From an uncultured Actinomycetes bacterium (GTDB lineage Bacteria; Actinomycetota; Actinomycetes; Mycobacteriales; Mycobacteriaceae), in the NCBI GenBank assembly GCA_903877095.1, contig CAIRCP010000191.1, positions 1 through 55,296 on the forward strand: a stretch of DNA of 55,296 nucleotides. The letters run 5' to 3'. The notes under the pieces were generated by a model, which was not told the origin of the DNA, did no database searches, and worked only from the letters and a program-made list of their open reading frames with translations. The translations under genes and the position numbers were made by a program. How positions within the stretch are numbered: the first letter of the stretch is position 1; each line of letters begins with the position of its first letter. Positions 21,829-29,867 of the stretch are shown in pieces.

Positions 21829-21853
21829 ATCCCCTTTCTCCAGCGAAGGGGAT
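21829..21853 (+). promoter_or_regulatory. Hairpin covering the ribosome binding site of the FAD oxidoreductase gene
   Basis: ATCCCCTT (21829-21836) and AAGGGGAT (21846-21853) form a perfect 8-bp stem with a 9-nt loop. The 3' arm contains the GGGGA purine run and sits 13 nt before GTG 21866, so the stem could mask the ribosome binding site. A second purine run, GAAGG (21854-21858), remains free. Confidence 0.45.
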
Positions 21854-21865
21854 GAAGGTGTACCG

Positions 21866-23311
21866 GTGGTGATTGCGTCTTCGCGTCAGGTGGAATTTAG
21901 CGATTGCAACAAGTTCAACCGCAGTGAGCTCTACCCTTTGCGCTCCGCTCGACCGAGCGCGAGCGACGGATATGTCTGGAATTGGGCGCACAACGCCATC
22001 CTTGCCGGCAGAAGTCAGGTTCGGCGGCCGCGGACTGAGAAGGGTTTGGGCCGGATGGTTGCTACCCATCCGGGGAGGGTTCGCGTTGTTGGGAGCCGGT
22101 TTTCGGCCGGCCCCCTACTCCGGGGAGACGATTCCGGGGAACTGCTCATCGACATGACGGCGATCGCCGGGGTGCTCGATGTCGCGGATGACACCGTCAC
22201 TTTCGCGGGGGGCACCCAGCTTTCGGTTGTTTTCGACTCGCTGACCCGCATGGGGCGGATGCTCGATTGCTCACCGGGAGTGATAGCGACGCAGACCATC
22301 GCCGGGGCAATCTCCACCGGCACCCACGGGCAGGGCATGAACCACGCCTCTCTGGCCGACGTGGTCGTTGCGATCCGCCTGGTGCTCGCTGACGGCAGCG
22401 TACGGACGGTCGAACGGGACGAGGCGATATTCCCCGCCGTCCAGGTCGCTCTGGGTTCCCTCGGTGTGATTACTGCGGTGACGTTGCGAACGGTCGCTAT
22501 CCGCATCTTCACCTGTTACAAGGACGCGGTAAGCGCGGACAGCCTCGAGTCCGATCTCCTGCAGTGGAACGATTCGTTTGAACTCAGCAAGGCCTGGTGG
22601 TTCGTTGACGACAACGTTGTCCACGTGTGGAACGCACACGAGGCGCTGCCCGATCACGCGGACCGGTACCGCAGAGCGGGGGGTCACGTGATCGAGCACG
22701 CGGCCGGCGACAGCAGCCTTAACGGCACGATCGACGGGGTGCTGGCGAGGATGCGCCGTGACACTCTGGTCGTCGGCGACACGGGCGAACAATTCCGGAC
22801 GGTTACGCGGTTCAAAGACTTCACCGATGTCACCGCGGACATCAATCAGGTGTTCTGCCGGGGAATCGCGGTTCCGCAAATCAATGTGGAGATAGCTGTC
22901 CCTCTGGACCGGGCCGGCGCGGCAATTCGCAAGTTCAGAGACTGGTACGCCGCAGAACAGTTCCATCTGCACTATCCGATCATCCTGCGGTGCACCGGCG
23001 CCTCATCCGCGTGGCTGAGCCCGGCCTACCAAAACCGCACGTGTTTTTTCGGATTTGTCGTCTACTACGCCGACGATGGCACCCTTTCCCCAGAAGGTCT
23101 GGACTTCATCGAGAAAGCGGAGAAATTGCTCGCTGCTGAAGGCGGCCGCCCGCACTGGGGCAAGTACTTCAACTCGGATTTGTACAGCTGGGGCCAGCTC
23201 TATCCCCAGTGGTCGCAGTTTTGCGCTCTGCGCGACGAACTGGATCCGGCGGGCAAGTTCTCCAACGAGCACACCCGCGGTCTTTTCGGAATCTCGCTTC
23301 GAAACCTCTGA
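21866..23311 (+). CDS. FAD-linked oxidoreductase, D-arabinono-1,4-lactone oxidase family
   Basis: This 481-residue protein has an N-terminal FAD_binding_4 domain (NWAHN at about 39-43; GSRFSAG at 76-82; SPGVIATQTIAGAISTGTHG) and a C-terminal ALO domain ending in the diagnostic HWGK at 430-433. These enzymes oxidise sugar lactones or alditols. The usual covalent-flavin histidine of GSGHS is replaced (GSRFS), so FAD is probably bound non-covalently. Base composition is visibly lower in GC than the neighbours, and I know of no gene here in M. tuberculosis, so it is probably acquired. The first 35 residues have no counterpart in the family, and a later start is possible. Confidence 0.82.
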   Translation: MVIASSRQVEFSDCNKFNRSELYPLRSARPSASDGYVWNWAHNAILAGRSQVRRPRTEKGLGRMVATHPGRVRVVGSRFSAGPLLRGDDSGELLIDMTAIAGVLDVADDTVTFAGGTQLSVVFDSLTRMGRMLDCSPGVIATQTIAGAISTGTHGQGMNHASLADVVVAIRLVLADGSVRTVERDEAIFPAVQVALGSLGVITAVTLRTVAIRIFTCYKDAVSADSLESDLLQWNDSFELSKAWWFVDDNVVHVWNAHEALPDHADRYRRAGGHVIEHAAGDSSLNGTIDGVLARMRRDTLVVGDTGEQFRTVTRFKDFTDVTADINQVFCRGIAVPQINVEIAVPLDRAGAAIRKFRDWYAAEQFHLHYPIILRCTGASSAWLSPAYQNRTCFFGFVVYYADDGTLSPEGLDFIEKAEKLLAAEGGRPHWGKYFNSDLYSWGQLYPQWSQFCALRDELDPAGKFSNEHTRGLFGISLRNL

Positions 23312-23325
23312 CTGCGGAGTGCCGA

Positions 23326-25332
23326 TCAGCCGGGTGCGTTGGCCGGCTGGAAGACGCCGGTGCCGTCGCCCTGCTCCTCGGCCCGGATGACGTGAACAAC
23401 CGCGTTGATCAACGCCAGGTGGGTGAACGCCTGCGGGAAGTTGCCCAGATGACGGCCGGTGCTGGGCTCGATCTCCTCGGCGTAGAGATGCAGCGGGCTG
23501 GCGAAGGACAGCAGCCGCTCGCACAGGTGCCGCGCCCGGCTGACTTCGCCGATCTCCACCAGCGCCGACACCAGCCAGAACGAGCAGATCGTGAAGCTGC
23601 CCTCCTCGCCGGACAGTCCGTCGTCGGTTTCCTCGGTCCGGTAGCGCAACACCAGGCCGTCGTCGGTGAGTTCGTCGGCGATGGCCAGCACGGTCGCCCG
23701 AACCCGCGGATCGTCCGGGGGCAGGAAACGCAGCAACGGAACCAGCAGCAGTGAGGCGTCCAGGGCGCCGTCGCCGTAGCGCTGGGTAAACACACCGCGG
23801 CTATCCACCCCGTGGGCCAGCACGTCGGCCTTGATCTCGTCGGCGATCACCCGCCACTGCTCGGCGTAGCTCTTGGCGCCCTGCAACTCGGCGAGTTTGG
23901 CGCCGCGGTCAAGCGCCACCCAGCACATCACCTTCGACGACGTGAAATGCTGCGGCTCGCCGCGCACCTCCCAGATGCCGCGATCCGGCTCGCGCCAGTG
24001 CTTGATCGCCTCCTCGACCTGTTCCTTGAGCACCGGCCACAGCGCGTCGGAGATGTTCTCCCGCGACTTGCAGTGCAGATACACCGAATCCAGCATGGTG
24101 CCCCAGATGTCATGCTGGCGTTGGTTATACGCGCCATTGCCGATGCGGACCGGCCGGGCGCCGTCGTAGCCGGACAGGTGGTCGAGTTCGTCCTCGATGA
24201 GTTCCCGTTCGCCGCCGACCGCGTACATCACCTGCAACGGTTGGCGCTCACCGTTATTCGCGCCGGAGACATCGGCGATGAAGGCGAAGAAGTCGTCGGC
24301 CTCGCGATCCAGGCCGAGAGTGTACAAACCCCACAGCGCGAATGTGGAGTCGCGCACCCAGGCGTAGCGGTAGTCCCAATTCCGTTCGCCCTGAGGCGTT
24401 TCCGGCAGTGAGGTGGTGCTGGCCGCCAGCAGCGCCCCGGTGGGGGAGTAGGTCAGGCCCTTGAGAGTGAGCGCGCTGCGCTGCAGATAGGCGCGCCACG
24501 GATGGTCCGGGAAATGGCCGACGTTGATCCACTGCCGCCACGCCTCGCTGGTCTGCCACATCTTCTCGGCGGCTTCCTCGAAGGTCTGCGGCGCCGGGTG
24601 CTTGGACCACGACAGCGCTACGAAAACCTTGTCGCCCTCCTTGAGTCGGGTTCGGGCCCGCGCCTCCCGGCCTTCCAGGCCGATCCGCAGATTGGTGGTC
24701 AGCCGCAGTGTCGGGTGGGCGTCGGCGTCGGTACGGGCCCGGGCGATCGCTTCGCCGTAGGCGTTCGCCGAGTACTCCCACACGGCGTTGATGCGTCCGT
24801 AGTCGAAGGACGGTTCGCAGTTCATGACGACCTCGACGGTGCCGCTGACACACCGCACCGTGCGCAGCAGGATGTGCTCGGCGTCCCAGTCCATCGGCGT
24901 GCGGCGGTGGGTGCGGGAGCGGGCGTCGAGGTCGTGCCACGGGCCCATCACCAGCGCGTCGCGCACGATCACCCAGCCGGTGGGTGTTTGCCACGTGGTC
25001 TCCATGATCAGGCTGCCCGGCAGGTAGCGACGGGCCGCCGGCACGGTCACCCCGTACGGGCCCAGCCGGAAGTGCCCGGCCCCGCGGTCCAGGATCGCGC
25101 CGAACACACTGGGCGAATCGGGGCGCGGCACGCACATCCATTCCACCGACCCGGCTGCCGAGATCAGGCAGGTGTTCTCGCAGTCGGACAGGAACGCGTA
25201 ATCGGCGATCGGCGGGAACGGGCTGCGCCGGGGCATTCCGGGGATGTCCGCATGCGGTTGGGTGACGTTGAGCGGGATGGCACGGCCGTCCTCGCCCCGG
25301 TTGTCTTCAGCGGTTGCGACGTGCAGAACCAT
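23326..25332 (-). CDS. GH15-family glycoside hydrolase (mycobacterial trehalase type)
   Basis: This 668-residue protein has an N-terminal beta-sandwich (IADYAFLSDCENTCLISAAG, WMCVPRPDSPSVFGAILD) and a C-terminal (alpha/alpha)6 barrel with ERNWDYRYAWVRD, the GH15 active-site segment. The mycobacterial homologue at this position (Rv2402) has been reported as a trehalase that cleaves trehalose to glucose. ATG 25332 is chosen because the upstream part of the open frame is arginine/glutamine-rich without family character. It is convergent with the flavoprotein and divergent from two tiny membrane-protein genes. Confidence 0.88.
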   Translation of the reverse strand: MVLHVATAEDNRGEDGRAIPLNVTQPHADIPGMPRRSPFPPIADYAFLSDCENTCLISAAGSVEWMCVPRPDSPSVFGAILDRGAGHFRLGPYGVTVPAARRYLPGSLIMETTWQTPTGWVIVRDALVMGPWHDLDARSRTHRRTPMDWDAEHILLRTVRCVSGTVEVVMNCEPSFDYGRINAVWEYSANAYGEAIARARTDADAHPTLRLTTNLRIGLEGREARARTRLKEGDKVFVALSWSKHPAPQTFEEAAEKMWQTSEAWRQWINVGHFPDHPWRAYLQRSALTLKGLTYSPTGALLAASTTSLPETPQGERNWDYRYAWVRDSTFALWGLYTLGLDREADDFFAFIADVSGANNGERQPLQVMYAVGGERELIEDELDHLSGYDGARPVRIGNGAYNQRQHDIWGTMLDSVYLHCKSRENISDALWPVLKEQVEEAIKHWREPDRGIWEVRGEPQHFTSSKVMCWVALDRGAKLAELQGAKSYAEQWRVIADEIKADVLAHGVDSRGVFTQRYGDGALDASLLLVPLLRFLPPDDPRVRATVLAIADELTDDGLVLRYRTEETDDGLSGEEGSFTICSFWLVSALVEIGEVSRARHLCERLLSFASPLHLYAEEIEPSTGRHLGNFPQAFTHLALINAVVHVIRAEEQGDGTGVFQPANAPG

Positions 25333-25407
25333 CTGGTCATGATGGCTGCTGAGGCCGTCGCCGTCCACGGATCGGGCCAGGAAAGCACCCGCGCAACAGG
25401 ATAGACA

Positions 25408-25413
25408 TAGGGT
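25408..25413 (+). promoter_or_regulatory. -10 element for the 64-residue membrane protein (leaderless-type)
   Basis: TAGGGT fits TANNNT and ends 6 nt before GTG 25420. There is no Shine-Dalgarno sequence, so a leaderless transcript is likely. Confidence 0.45.
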
Positions 25414-25419
25414 GATCAC

Positions 25420-25614
25420 GTGTCGGGTTTCCTGAGTTGGTGGGACGGCTTCGAGCTGTGGTTGTCGGGGCGGGGCTTCGTGCTGCAGACGCTCATCGTC
25501 ATGCCGGTGGTGCTGGCTCTGGCCTACGGCATCGCGCTCACCCTGGACACCGTCCTCGGCTCCGGCATCCGGGTGTTCCGCCGGCTGCGCGGCGATTCGG
25601 CAGAACCCAGGTGA
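25420..25614 (+). CDS. Small membrane protein, Rv2401A-like
   Basis: This is a 64-residue protein with one hydrophobic helix at about residues 21-46 followed by a basic tail (FRRLRGD). A small membrane protein of similar size (Rv2401A) lies at the same place in M. tuberculosis. Function is unknown. The leaderless-type -10 box directly upstream supports expression. Its stop overlaps a GTG that opens a second, even smaller membrane frame. Confidence 0.65.
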   Translation: MSGFLSWWDGFELWLSGRGFVLQTLIVMPVVLALAYGIALTLDTVLGSGIRVFRRLRGDSAEPR

Positions 25615-25697
25615 CCGGCATGCCGCGCTCACGAGTGACGTTGGCACTGGTAGCGCTGCTCGTCCTCGTCGTGGTGGTCTGGCTGATCAACCGCTGA
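25611..25697 (+). CDS. Membrane microprotein of 28 residues
   Basis: A 28-codon frame starts at GTG 25611 within the stop of the 64-residue gene (GTGA overlap), or at ATG 25620. It encodes a short basic head (MPRSRV) and a single hydrophobic helix (TLALVALLVLVVVVWLINR). The coupling and the clean helix argue that it is real, but there is no homology evidence that I can give. Confidence 0.5.
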   Translation: MTGMPRSRVTLALVALLVLVVVVWLINR

Positions 25698-25721
25698 CGC
25701 ACGCCTGGGCCGGGGCTCTGT

Positions 25722-25727
25722 TACGCT
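25722..25727 (+). promoter_or_regulatory. -10 element of the sulfate-transport operon leader
   Basis: TACGCT (TANNNT) ends 7 nt before ATG 25735, the start of the Cys-rich leader ORF. Transcription is expected to begin at or next to that ATG, making the leader ORF leaderless. Confidence 0.6.
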
Positions 25728-25734
25728 GCCGACC

Positions 25735-25809
25735 ATGCAATCGGTGACCGGTTTGTGCTGCGCCCTCTTGGCGCGTGCCGCGGTCGTCGATGTCGCCTGT
25801 TGTCGCTAA
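25735..25809 (+). CDS. Cysteine-rich leader peptide (24 residues) upstream of subI
   Basis: This short ORF of 24 codons has consecutive cysteine codons at positions 8-9 (TGC TGC) and 22-23 (TGT TGT). It starts at an ATG placed for leaderless translation. Leaderless polycysteine small ORFs that act as cysteine-responsive attenuators are known in mycobacteria, upstream of sulfur-metabolism operons. When cysteine is scarce, ribosomes stall at the Cys pairs and release a structure that hides the downstream ribosome binding site. The next gene here is subI, 107 bp after the leader stop. Confidence 0.75.
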   Translation: MQSVTGLCCALLARAAVVDVACCR

Positions 25810-25865
25810 CAGTCTCCTGCCCGTCCAGAGCTGTTGGCGGTCATGGCGTTTCGCCATCGATCCCC

Positions 25866-25913
25866 CTCGTTTGCGTGGACGGGTTGCCCTCCCCGGATTC
25901 CGCAACGAGAAAG
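25866..25913 (+). promoter_or_regulatory. Candidate attenuator stem before the subI ribosome binding site
   Basis: CTCGTT-T-GCG (25866-25875) can pair with CGC-AACGAG (25901-25909), nine pairs with one bulged T. This draws the GAGAAAGG ribosome binding site (25907-25913) partly into a stem. An upstream hairpin, ATGGCG-TTT-CGCCAT, lies at 25843-25857. These are candidates for the structures a stalled leader ribosome would disturb. Pairing was found by eye and not energy-tested. Confidence 0.45.
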
Positions 25914-25916
25914 GTT

Positions 25917-27011
25917 ATGCCTGTGTTTTCCAGTTTTTCGTCTTCTAGCTCCTCCAGGTTCTCCCCGCTCAACTCGTCGCTGCGCCGCTGGCGCACCGTC
26001 GCGGCGATCACCGCCACCGCCTCCGTGCTCGCTGCTTGCGGCGGCGGTTCCAGTGACGTGGCGGGCGGTGGCGGCGATACCAAGGCCGATACCACGCTGA
26101 CCCTGGTGGCCTACGCCGTGCCCGAGCCGGGCTGGAGCAAGATCATCCCGGCCTTCGCTGACACCCCCGAGGGCAAGGGAGTCGCGGTCACCACCTCCTA
26201 CGGGGCCTCCGGTGATCAGTCCCGCGCCGTGGTGGACGGCAAGCCGGCCGACATCGTCAACTTCTCCGTCGAGCCCGACGTCACCCGGCTGGTCAAGGCC
26301 GGCAAGGTCTCGCCGGAGTGGAACAGCGACGTCACCAAGGGCATCCCGTTCGGTTCGGTGGTGACCTTGGTGGTGCGCAAGGGCAACCCCAAGAACATCA
26401 AGGACTGGGACGACCTGCTGCAACCCGGTGTCGAGGTGGTCACGCCCAGCCCACTGAGTTCTGGTTCGGCCAAGTGGAACCTGTTGGCGCCCTACGCGTC
26501 CAAGAGCGACGGCGGCAAGGATCAGCAGGCCGGCCTGGACTATGTCACCCAGCTGGTCTCCGACCATGTCAAGACCCGTCCGGGATCCGGTCGCGAGGCC
26601 ACCGACCTCTTCCTGCAGGGCACCGGCGACGTTCTGATCAGCTATGAGAACGAGGCGATCAACGTTGAAAGGAAGGGCGCGGAAAAGGGAGAAGTGGCGG
26701 TCGAGCACGTCAACCCGCCGCAGACCTTCAAGATCGAGAATCCGGTGGCCGTCGTAAGCACCAGCACGCATCTCGACAAGGCCGCTGCGCTGAAGAACTT
26801 CCTGTTCACCCAGCAGGGCCAGAAGATCTGGGCCCAGGCCGGGTTCCGTCCGGTGGATCCGGCTGTCGCGGCCGACTTCGCCAAGGACTTCCCGGCTCCG
26901 CAGAAGCTGTGGACTATCGCCGACCTCGGTGGGTGGGGTTCGGTGGATCCGGCCCTGTTCGACAAGGAGAATGGAGCCATCACCACCATCTACAAGAAGG
27001 CCACCGGATGA
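25917..27011 (+). CDS. subI: Sulfate-binding lipoprotein of the sulfate ABC transporter
   Basis: This 364-residue periplasmic-binding protein has a lipoprotein signal: basic segment SLRRWRT, hydrophobic stretch and lipobox VLAAC with Cys41. The sulfate-binding family signature appears in SYGASGDQSRAVVDG and IVNFSVEPDV. It captures sulfate or thiosulfate outside the membrane for CysTWA. ATG 25917 has GAGAAAGG upstream. Its stop overlaps the cysT start (ATGA). Expression is probably controlled by the cysteine leader ORF. Confidence 0.93.
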   Translation: MPVFSSFSSSSSSRFSPLNSSLRRWRTVAAITATASVLAACGGGSSDVAGGGGDTKADTTLTLVAYAVPEPGWSKIIPAFADTPEGKGVAVTTSYGASGDQSRAVVDGKPADIVNFSVEPDVTRLVKAGKVSPEWNSDVTKGIPFGSVVTLVVRKGNPKNIKDWDDLLQPGVEVVTPSPLSSGSAKWNLLAPYASKSDGGKDQQAGLDYVTQLVSDHVKTRPGSGREATDLFLQGTGDVLISYENEAINVERKGAEKGEVAVEHVNPPQTFKIENPVAVVSTSTHLDKAAALKNFLFTQQGQKIWAQAGFRPVDPAVAADFAKDFPAPQKLWTIADLGGWGSVDPALFDKENGAITTIYKKATG

Positions 27012-27877
27012 CGGCAGCCGCCGAGGCTGACACCCGCCGGCCCGAGTCGCCCGCCGACTCGGGCCGTTCGGTTGTCGCACGCAGGAGGCCGGGGTCCACT
27101 CCGGCGCTGGTCGGCGCGGCCTCGATCTGGCTGAGCGTCATCGTCCTGCTGCCCCTGGCCGCCATCGTCTGGCAGTCCGGCAAGGGGGGCTGGCCGGCGT
27201 TCGTGAATGCGGTCACGTCGACGGCTGCGCTGAACTCCTTTCGCGTGACGCTGACGGTGGCCTTGGCAGTGACGGTGATCAACGCCGTCTTCGGCCTACT
27301 GGTGGCCTGGGTGCTCGCCCGCGACCAATTCCCCGGAAAGCGGTTGATCGACGCGGTGATCGACCTGCCGTTCGCGTTGCCCACCATCGTGGCCAGCCTG
27401 GTGATGCTGGCGCTCTACGGGCCCAACAGCCCGGTGGAACTCCATCTGCAGCACACCAAATGGGGCATCGGGGTGGCGTTGCTGTTCGTCACCTTGCCGT
27501 TCGTCGTTCGAACGGTCCAGCCGGTGTTGCTCGAACTCGACCGCGAGGCCGAGGAGGCCGCCGCATCGCTGGGGGCCGCCAACCACGTCATCTTCACCCG
27601 GGTGGTCCTCCCGGCGCTGTTGCCCGCCCTGCTCACCGGTGCCGGACTGGCGTTCTCCCGGGCCATCGGCGAATTCGGCTCCGTCGTCCTCATCGGCGGC
27701 GCGGTTCCCGGTGAGACCGAGGTGTCCTCGCAGTGGATACGCACCCTCATCGAGAACGACGACCGGACCGGTGCGGCGGCCATTTCCATTGTGTTGCTGG
27801 CTGTTTCATTCCTGGTGCTATTCATCCTGCGGACGGTCGGATCCCGGGCCGCCCGGCGTGAGGAGCGCGCGGCGTGA
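27008..27877 (+). CDS. cysT: Sulfate ABC transporter permease CysT
   Basis: This 289-residue inner-membrane permease has about six transmembrane helices and the EAA loop EEAAASLGAANHVIFTRVVLP, which contacts the CysA ATPase. It forms the channel with CysW. ATG 27008 lies in the subI stop; the first 30 residues are hydrophilic. It overlaps cysW by 4 bp (GTGA). Confidence 0.93.
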   Translation: MTAAAEADTRRPESPADSGRSVVARRRPGSTPALVGAASIWLSVIVLLPLAAIVWQSGKGGWPAFVNAVTSTAALNSFRVTLTVALAVTVINAVFGLLVAWVLARDQFPGKRLIDAVIDLPFALPTIVASLVMLALYGPNSPVELHLQHTKWGIGVALLFVTLPFVVRTVQPVLLELDREAEEAAASLGAANHVIFTRVVLPALLPALLTGAGLAFSRAIGEFGSVVLIGGAVPGETEVSSQWIRTLIENDDRTGAAAISIVLLAVSFLVLFILRTVGSRAARREERAA

Positions 27878-28686
27878 TCCTCTCCCCGTTGGCACGCTTC
27901 GTCGCGCGCTACCTCGCCCTGGCCTATGTGCTGATCCTGGTTGTCGTTCCGGTCGGTCTGATCCTCGTGCGCACCTTCGAGCCGGGGGCGGGAGCCTTCT
28001 TCGCCTCGATCACGACCCCGGCCGCCATCTCGGCCCTGCAGTTGTCGCTGCTGGTGGTCGCCATCGTGGTGCCGCTCAACGTGATCTTCGGGGTCCCGAC
28101 CGCATTGTTGCTCGCGCGCAAGCGTTTTCGCGGCAAGGGTGTGCTGCAGGCGATCATCGACCTGCCGTTCGCGGTATCGCCGGTGGTCGTTGGTGTGGCG
28201 TTGATCCTGCTGTGGGGCAGCGCCGGGATTCTCGGATTCGCCGAGAACAGCCTGGGTTTCAAGATCATTTTCGGATTGCCCGGCATCGTCCTGGCCAGCA
28301 TCTTCGTCACCGTGCCGTTCGTCATCCGCGAGGTCGAACCGGTGCTGCACGAACTGGGCACCGAGCAGGAGGAGGCCGCCGCGACCCTCGGCGCCACCTG
28401 GTGGCAGACCTTCTGGCGGATCACCCTGCCGTCGATCCGATGGGGTCTGACCTACGGGATCGTGTTGACCGTCGCCCGGACCCTGGGGGAGTACGGCGCG
28501 GTCCTCATGGTGTCGTCGAACCTGCCCGGCACGTCGCAGACCCTGACCCTGCTGGTCTCCGACCGCTACAACCGTGGTTCGGAGTACGGCGCCTACGCCA
28601 TCTCGACGCTGCTGATGATGGTGGCCGTGCTGGTCCTGGTGGCCCAGACGGTTCTTGAGGCCCGGCGCGGAAAGGCGCGATCGTGA
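27874..28686 (+). CDS. cysW: Sulfate ABC transporter permease CysW
   Basis: This 270-residue permease is the partner of CysT, with six predicted membrane helices and an EAA loop, EEAAATLGATWWQTFWRITLP. The start is GTG 27874, overlapping the cysT stop. cysA follows, but its start region is expanded by tandem repeats, so the normal close spacing is broken. Confidence 0.93.
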   Translation: MILSPLARFVARYLALAYVLILVVVPVGLILVRTFEPGAGAFFASITTPAAISALQLSLLVVAIVVPLNVIFGVPTALLLARKRFRGKGVLQAIIDLPFAVSPVVVGVALILLWGSAGILGFAENSLGFKIIFGLPGIVLASIFVTVPFVIREVEPVLHELGTEQEEAAATLGATWWQTFWRITLPSIRWGLTYGIVLTVARTLGEYGAVLMVSSNLPGTSQTLTLLVSDRYNRGSEYGAYAISTLLMMVAVLVLVAQTVLEARRGKARS

Positions 28687-28698
28687 GTAGTGGCTCAA

Positions 28699-28839
28699 GC
28701 GACGGAGGAGCCGACCATGACGCCGGAGGCGTCGGAGGAGTCGCCCATGACGCCGGAGGCGTCGGAGGAGTCGCCCATGACGCCGGAGGCGACGGAGGAG
28801 CCGACCATGACGCCGGAGGCGACGGAGGAGCCGACCATG
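28699..28839 (+). repeat. 30-bp tandem repeat duplicating the cysA ribosome binding site and start codon
   Basis: Four 30-bp units begin at ATGs 28717, 28747, 28777 and 28807 and end at a fifth ATG, 28837, which is the conserved CysA start. Units 1-2 encode [10 protein letters not shown] and units 3-4 [10 protein letters not shown]. Each of the five ATGs is preceded by GGAGGAG with a 6-nt spacer, a near-perfect Shine-Dalgarno sequence, and all are in one frame. Confidence 0.92.
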
Positions 28840-29862
28840 AGTAACGCCATCGTCGTCAGCGGGGCCAACAAGCGCTACGCCGGCTTCACCGCCCTGGACA
28901 ACGTCGACTTCGTGGTGCCGTCCGGGTCGCTCACCGCTCTGCTGGGGCCCAGCGGTTCGGGCAAGTCCACCCTGCTGCGTGCTATCGCCGGCCTCGACCA
29001 CCCGGACAGCGGCACCGTCGTGATCAACGGCCGCGACGTGACCAACGTGCCGCCGCAACGCCGGGGAATCGGCTTCGTATTCCAGCATTACGCGGCCTTC
29101 AAGCACCTGACGGTGCGCGACAACGTGGCGTTCGGCCTGACGATCCGCAAGCTGCGCAAGGCCGACATCGACGCGAAGGTCGACCACCTGCTTGAGGTGG
29201 TGGGCCTGTCCGGGTTCCAGACCCGATATCCCAACCAGCTCTCCGGCGGTCAGCGGCAGCGGATGGCGCTCGCCCGCGCCCTGGCAGTCGATCCCGAGGT
29301 GCTGCTGCTCGACGAACCGTTCGGCGCCCTCGACGCCAAAGTCCGCGAGGATCTGAGGGCCTGGTTGCGCCGGCTGCACGACGAGGTCCACGTCACCACG
29401 GTGCTGGTCACCCACGACCAGTCCGAGGCGCTCGACGTCGCCGACCGGATCGCCGTCCTCAACAAGGGCCGCATCGAACAGGTCGGCTCACCCACCGAGG
29501 TTTACGACAGTCCGGCCAACCCGTTCGTGATGTCCTTCCTCGGCACGGTTTCGACGCTGAACGGAATCCTGGTGCGCCCCCACGACATTCGCGTGGGGCG
29601 CACCCCGCAGATGGCGATCGCCGCCGGTGATGGCACCGCTGAGAGCACCGGGGTCATCCGCGCGACGATCGACCGGGTCGTCTACCTGGGCTTCGAGGTC
29701 CGCGTCGAAATGACCAGCGCCACCAACGGTGCACCGTTCATCGCTCAGATCACCCGCGGCGACGCCGAGGCGCTGGCTCTGCGGGACGGCGACACCGTCT
29801 ACGTGCGGGCCACCAGGATTCCGCCAATCGCCGGGGCCCATCAGCAGACCCGCATAGACTGA
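28717..29862 (+). CDS. cysA: Sulfate ABC transporter ATP-binding protein
   Basis: CysA powers sulfate uptake by SubI-CysTW. It has Walker [10 protein letters not shown], signature [15 protein letters not shown], Walker B VLLLDEP, the switch histidine VTHDQ and a C-terminal regulatory domain. Homology begins at ATG 28837 (about 341 residues). Upstream lie four in-frame 10-residue repeats, each with its own ATG and GGAGGAG. ATG 28717 is given as the first well-placed start, but initiation at any of five ATGs is plausible. A GTG at 28690 lacks a Shine-Dalgarno sequence. The stop region carries the promoter of the next gene. Confidence 0.93.
   Translation: MTPEASEESPMTPEASEESPMTPEATEEPTMTPEATEEPTMSNAIVVSGANKRYAGFTALDNVDFVVPSGSLTALLGPSGSGKSTLLRAIAGLDHPDSGTVVINGRDVTNVPPQRRGIGFVFQHYAAFKHLTVRDNVAFGLTIRKLRKADIDAKVDHLLEVVGLSGFQTRYPNQLSGGQRQRMALARALAVDPEVLLLDEPFGALDAKVREDLRAWLRRLHDEVHVTTVLVTHDQSEALDVADRIAVLNKGRIEQVGSPTEVYDSPANPFVMSFLGTVSTLNGILVRPHDIRVGRTPQMAIAAGDGTAESTGVIRATIDRVVYLGFEVRVEMTSATNGAPFIAQITRGDAEALALRDGDTVYVRATRIPPIAGAHQQTRID
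29855..29860 (+). promoter_or_regulatory. -10 element of the glycine-rich lipoprotein gene
   Basis: TAGACT (TANNNT) at the very end of cysA lies 7 nt before ATG 29868, so the lipoprotein gene probably has its own leaderless transcript. Confidence 0.55.
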
Positions 29863-29867
29863 CGCCG

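Noticed and set aside
28717..28836. 30-bp repeats as a CRISPR array or phage attachment site
   Set aside because: There are no spacers, the repeats are in frame with cysA, and no integrase is nearby.
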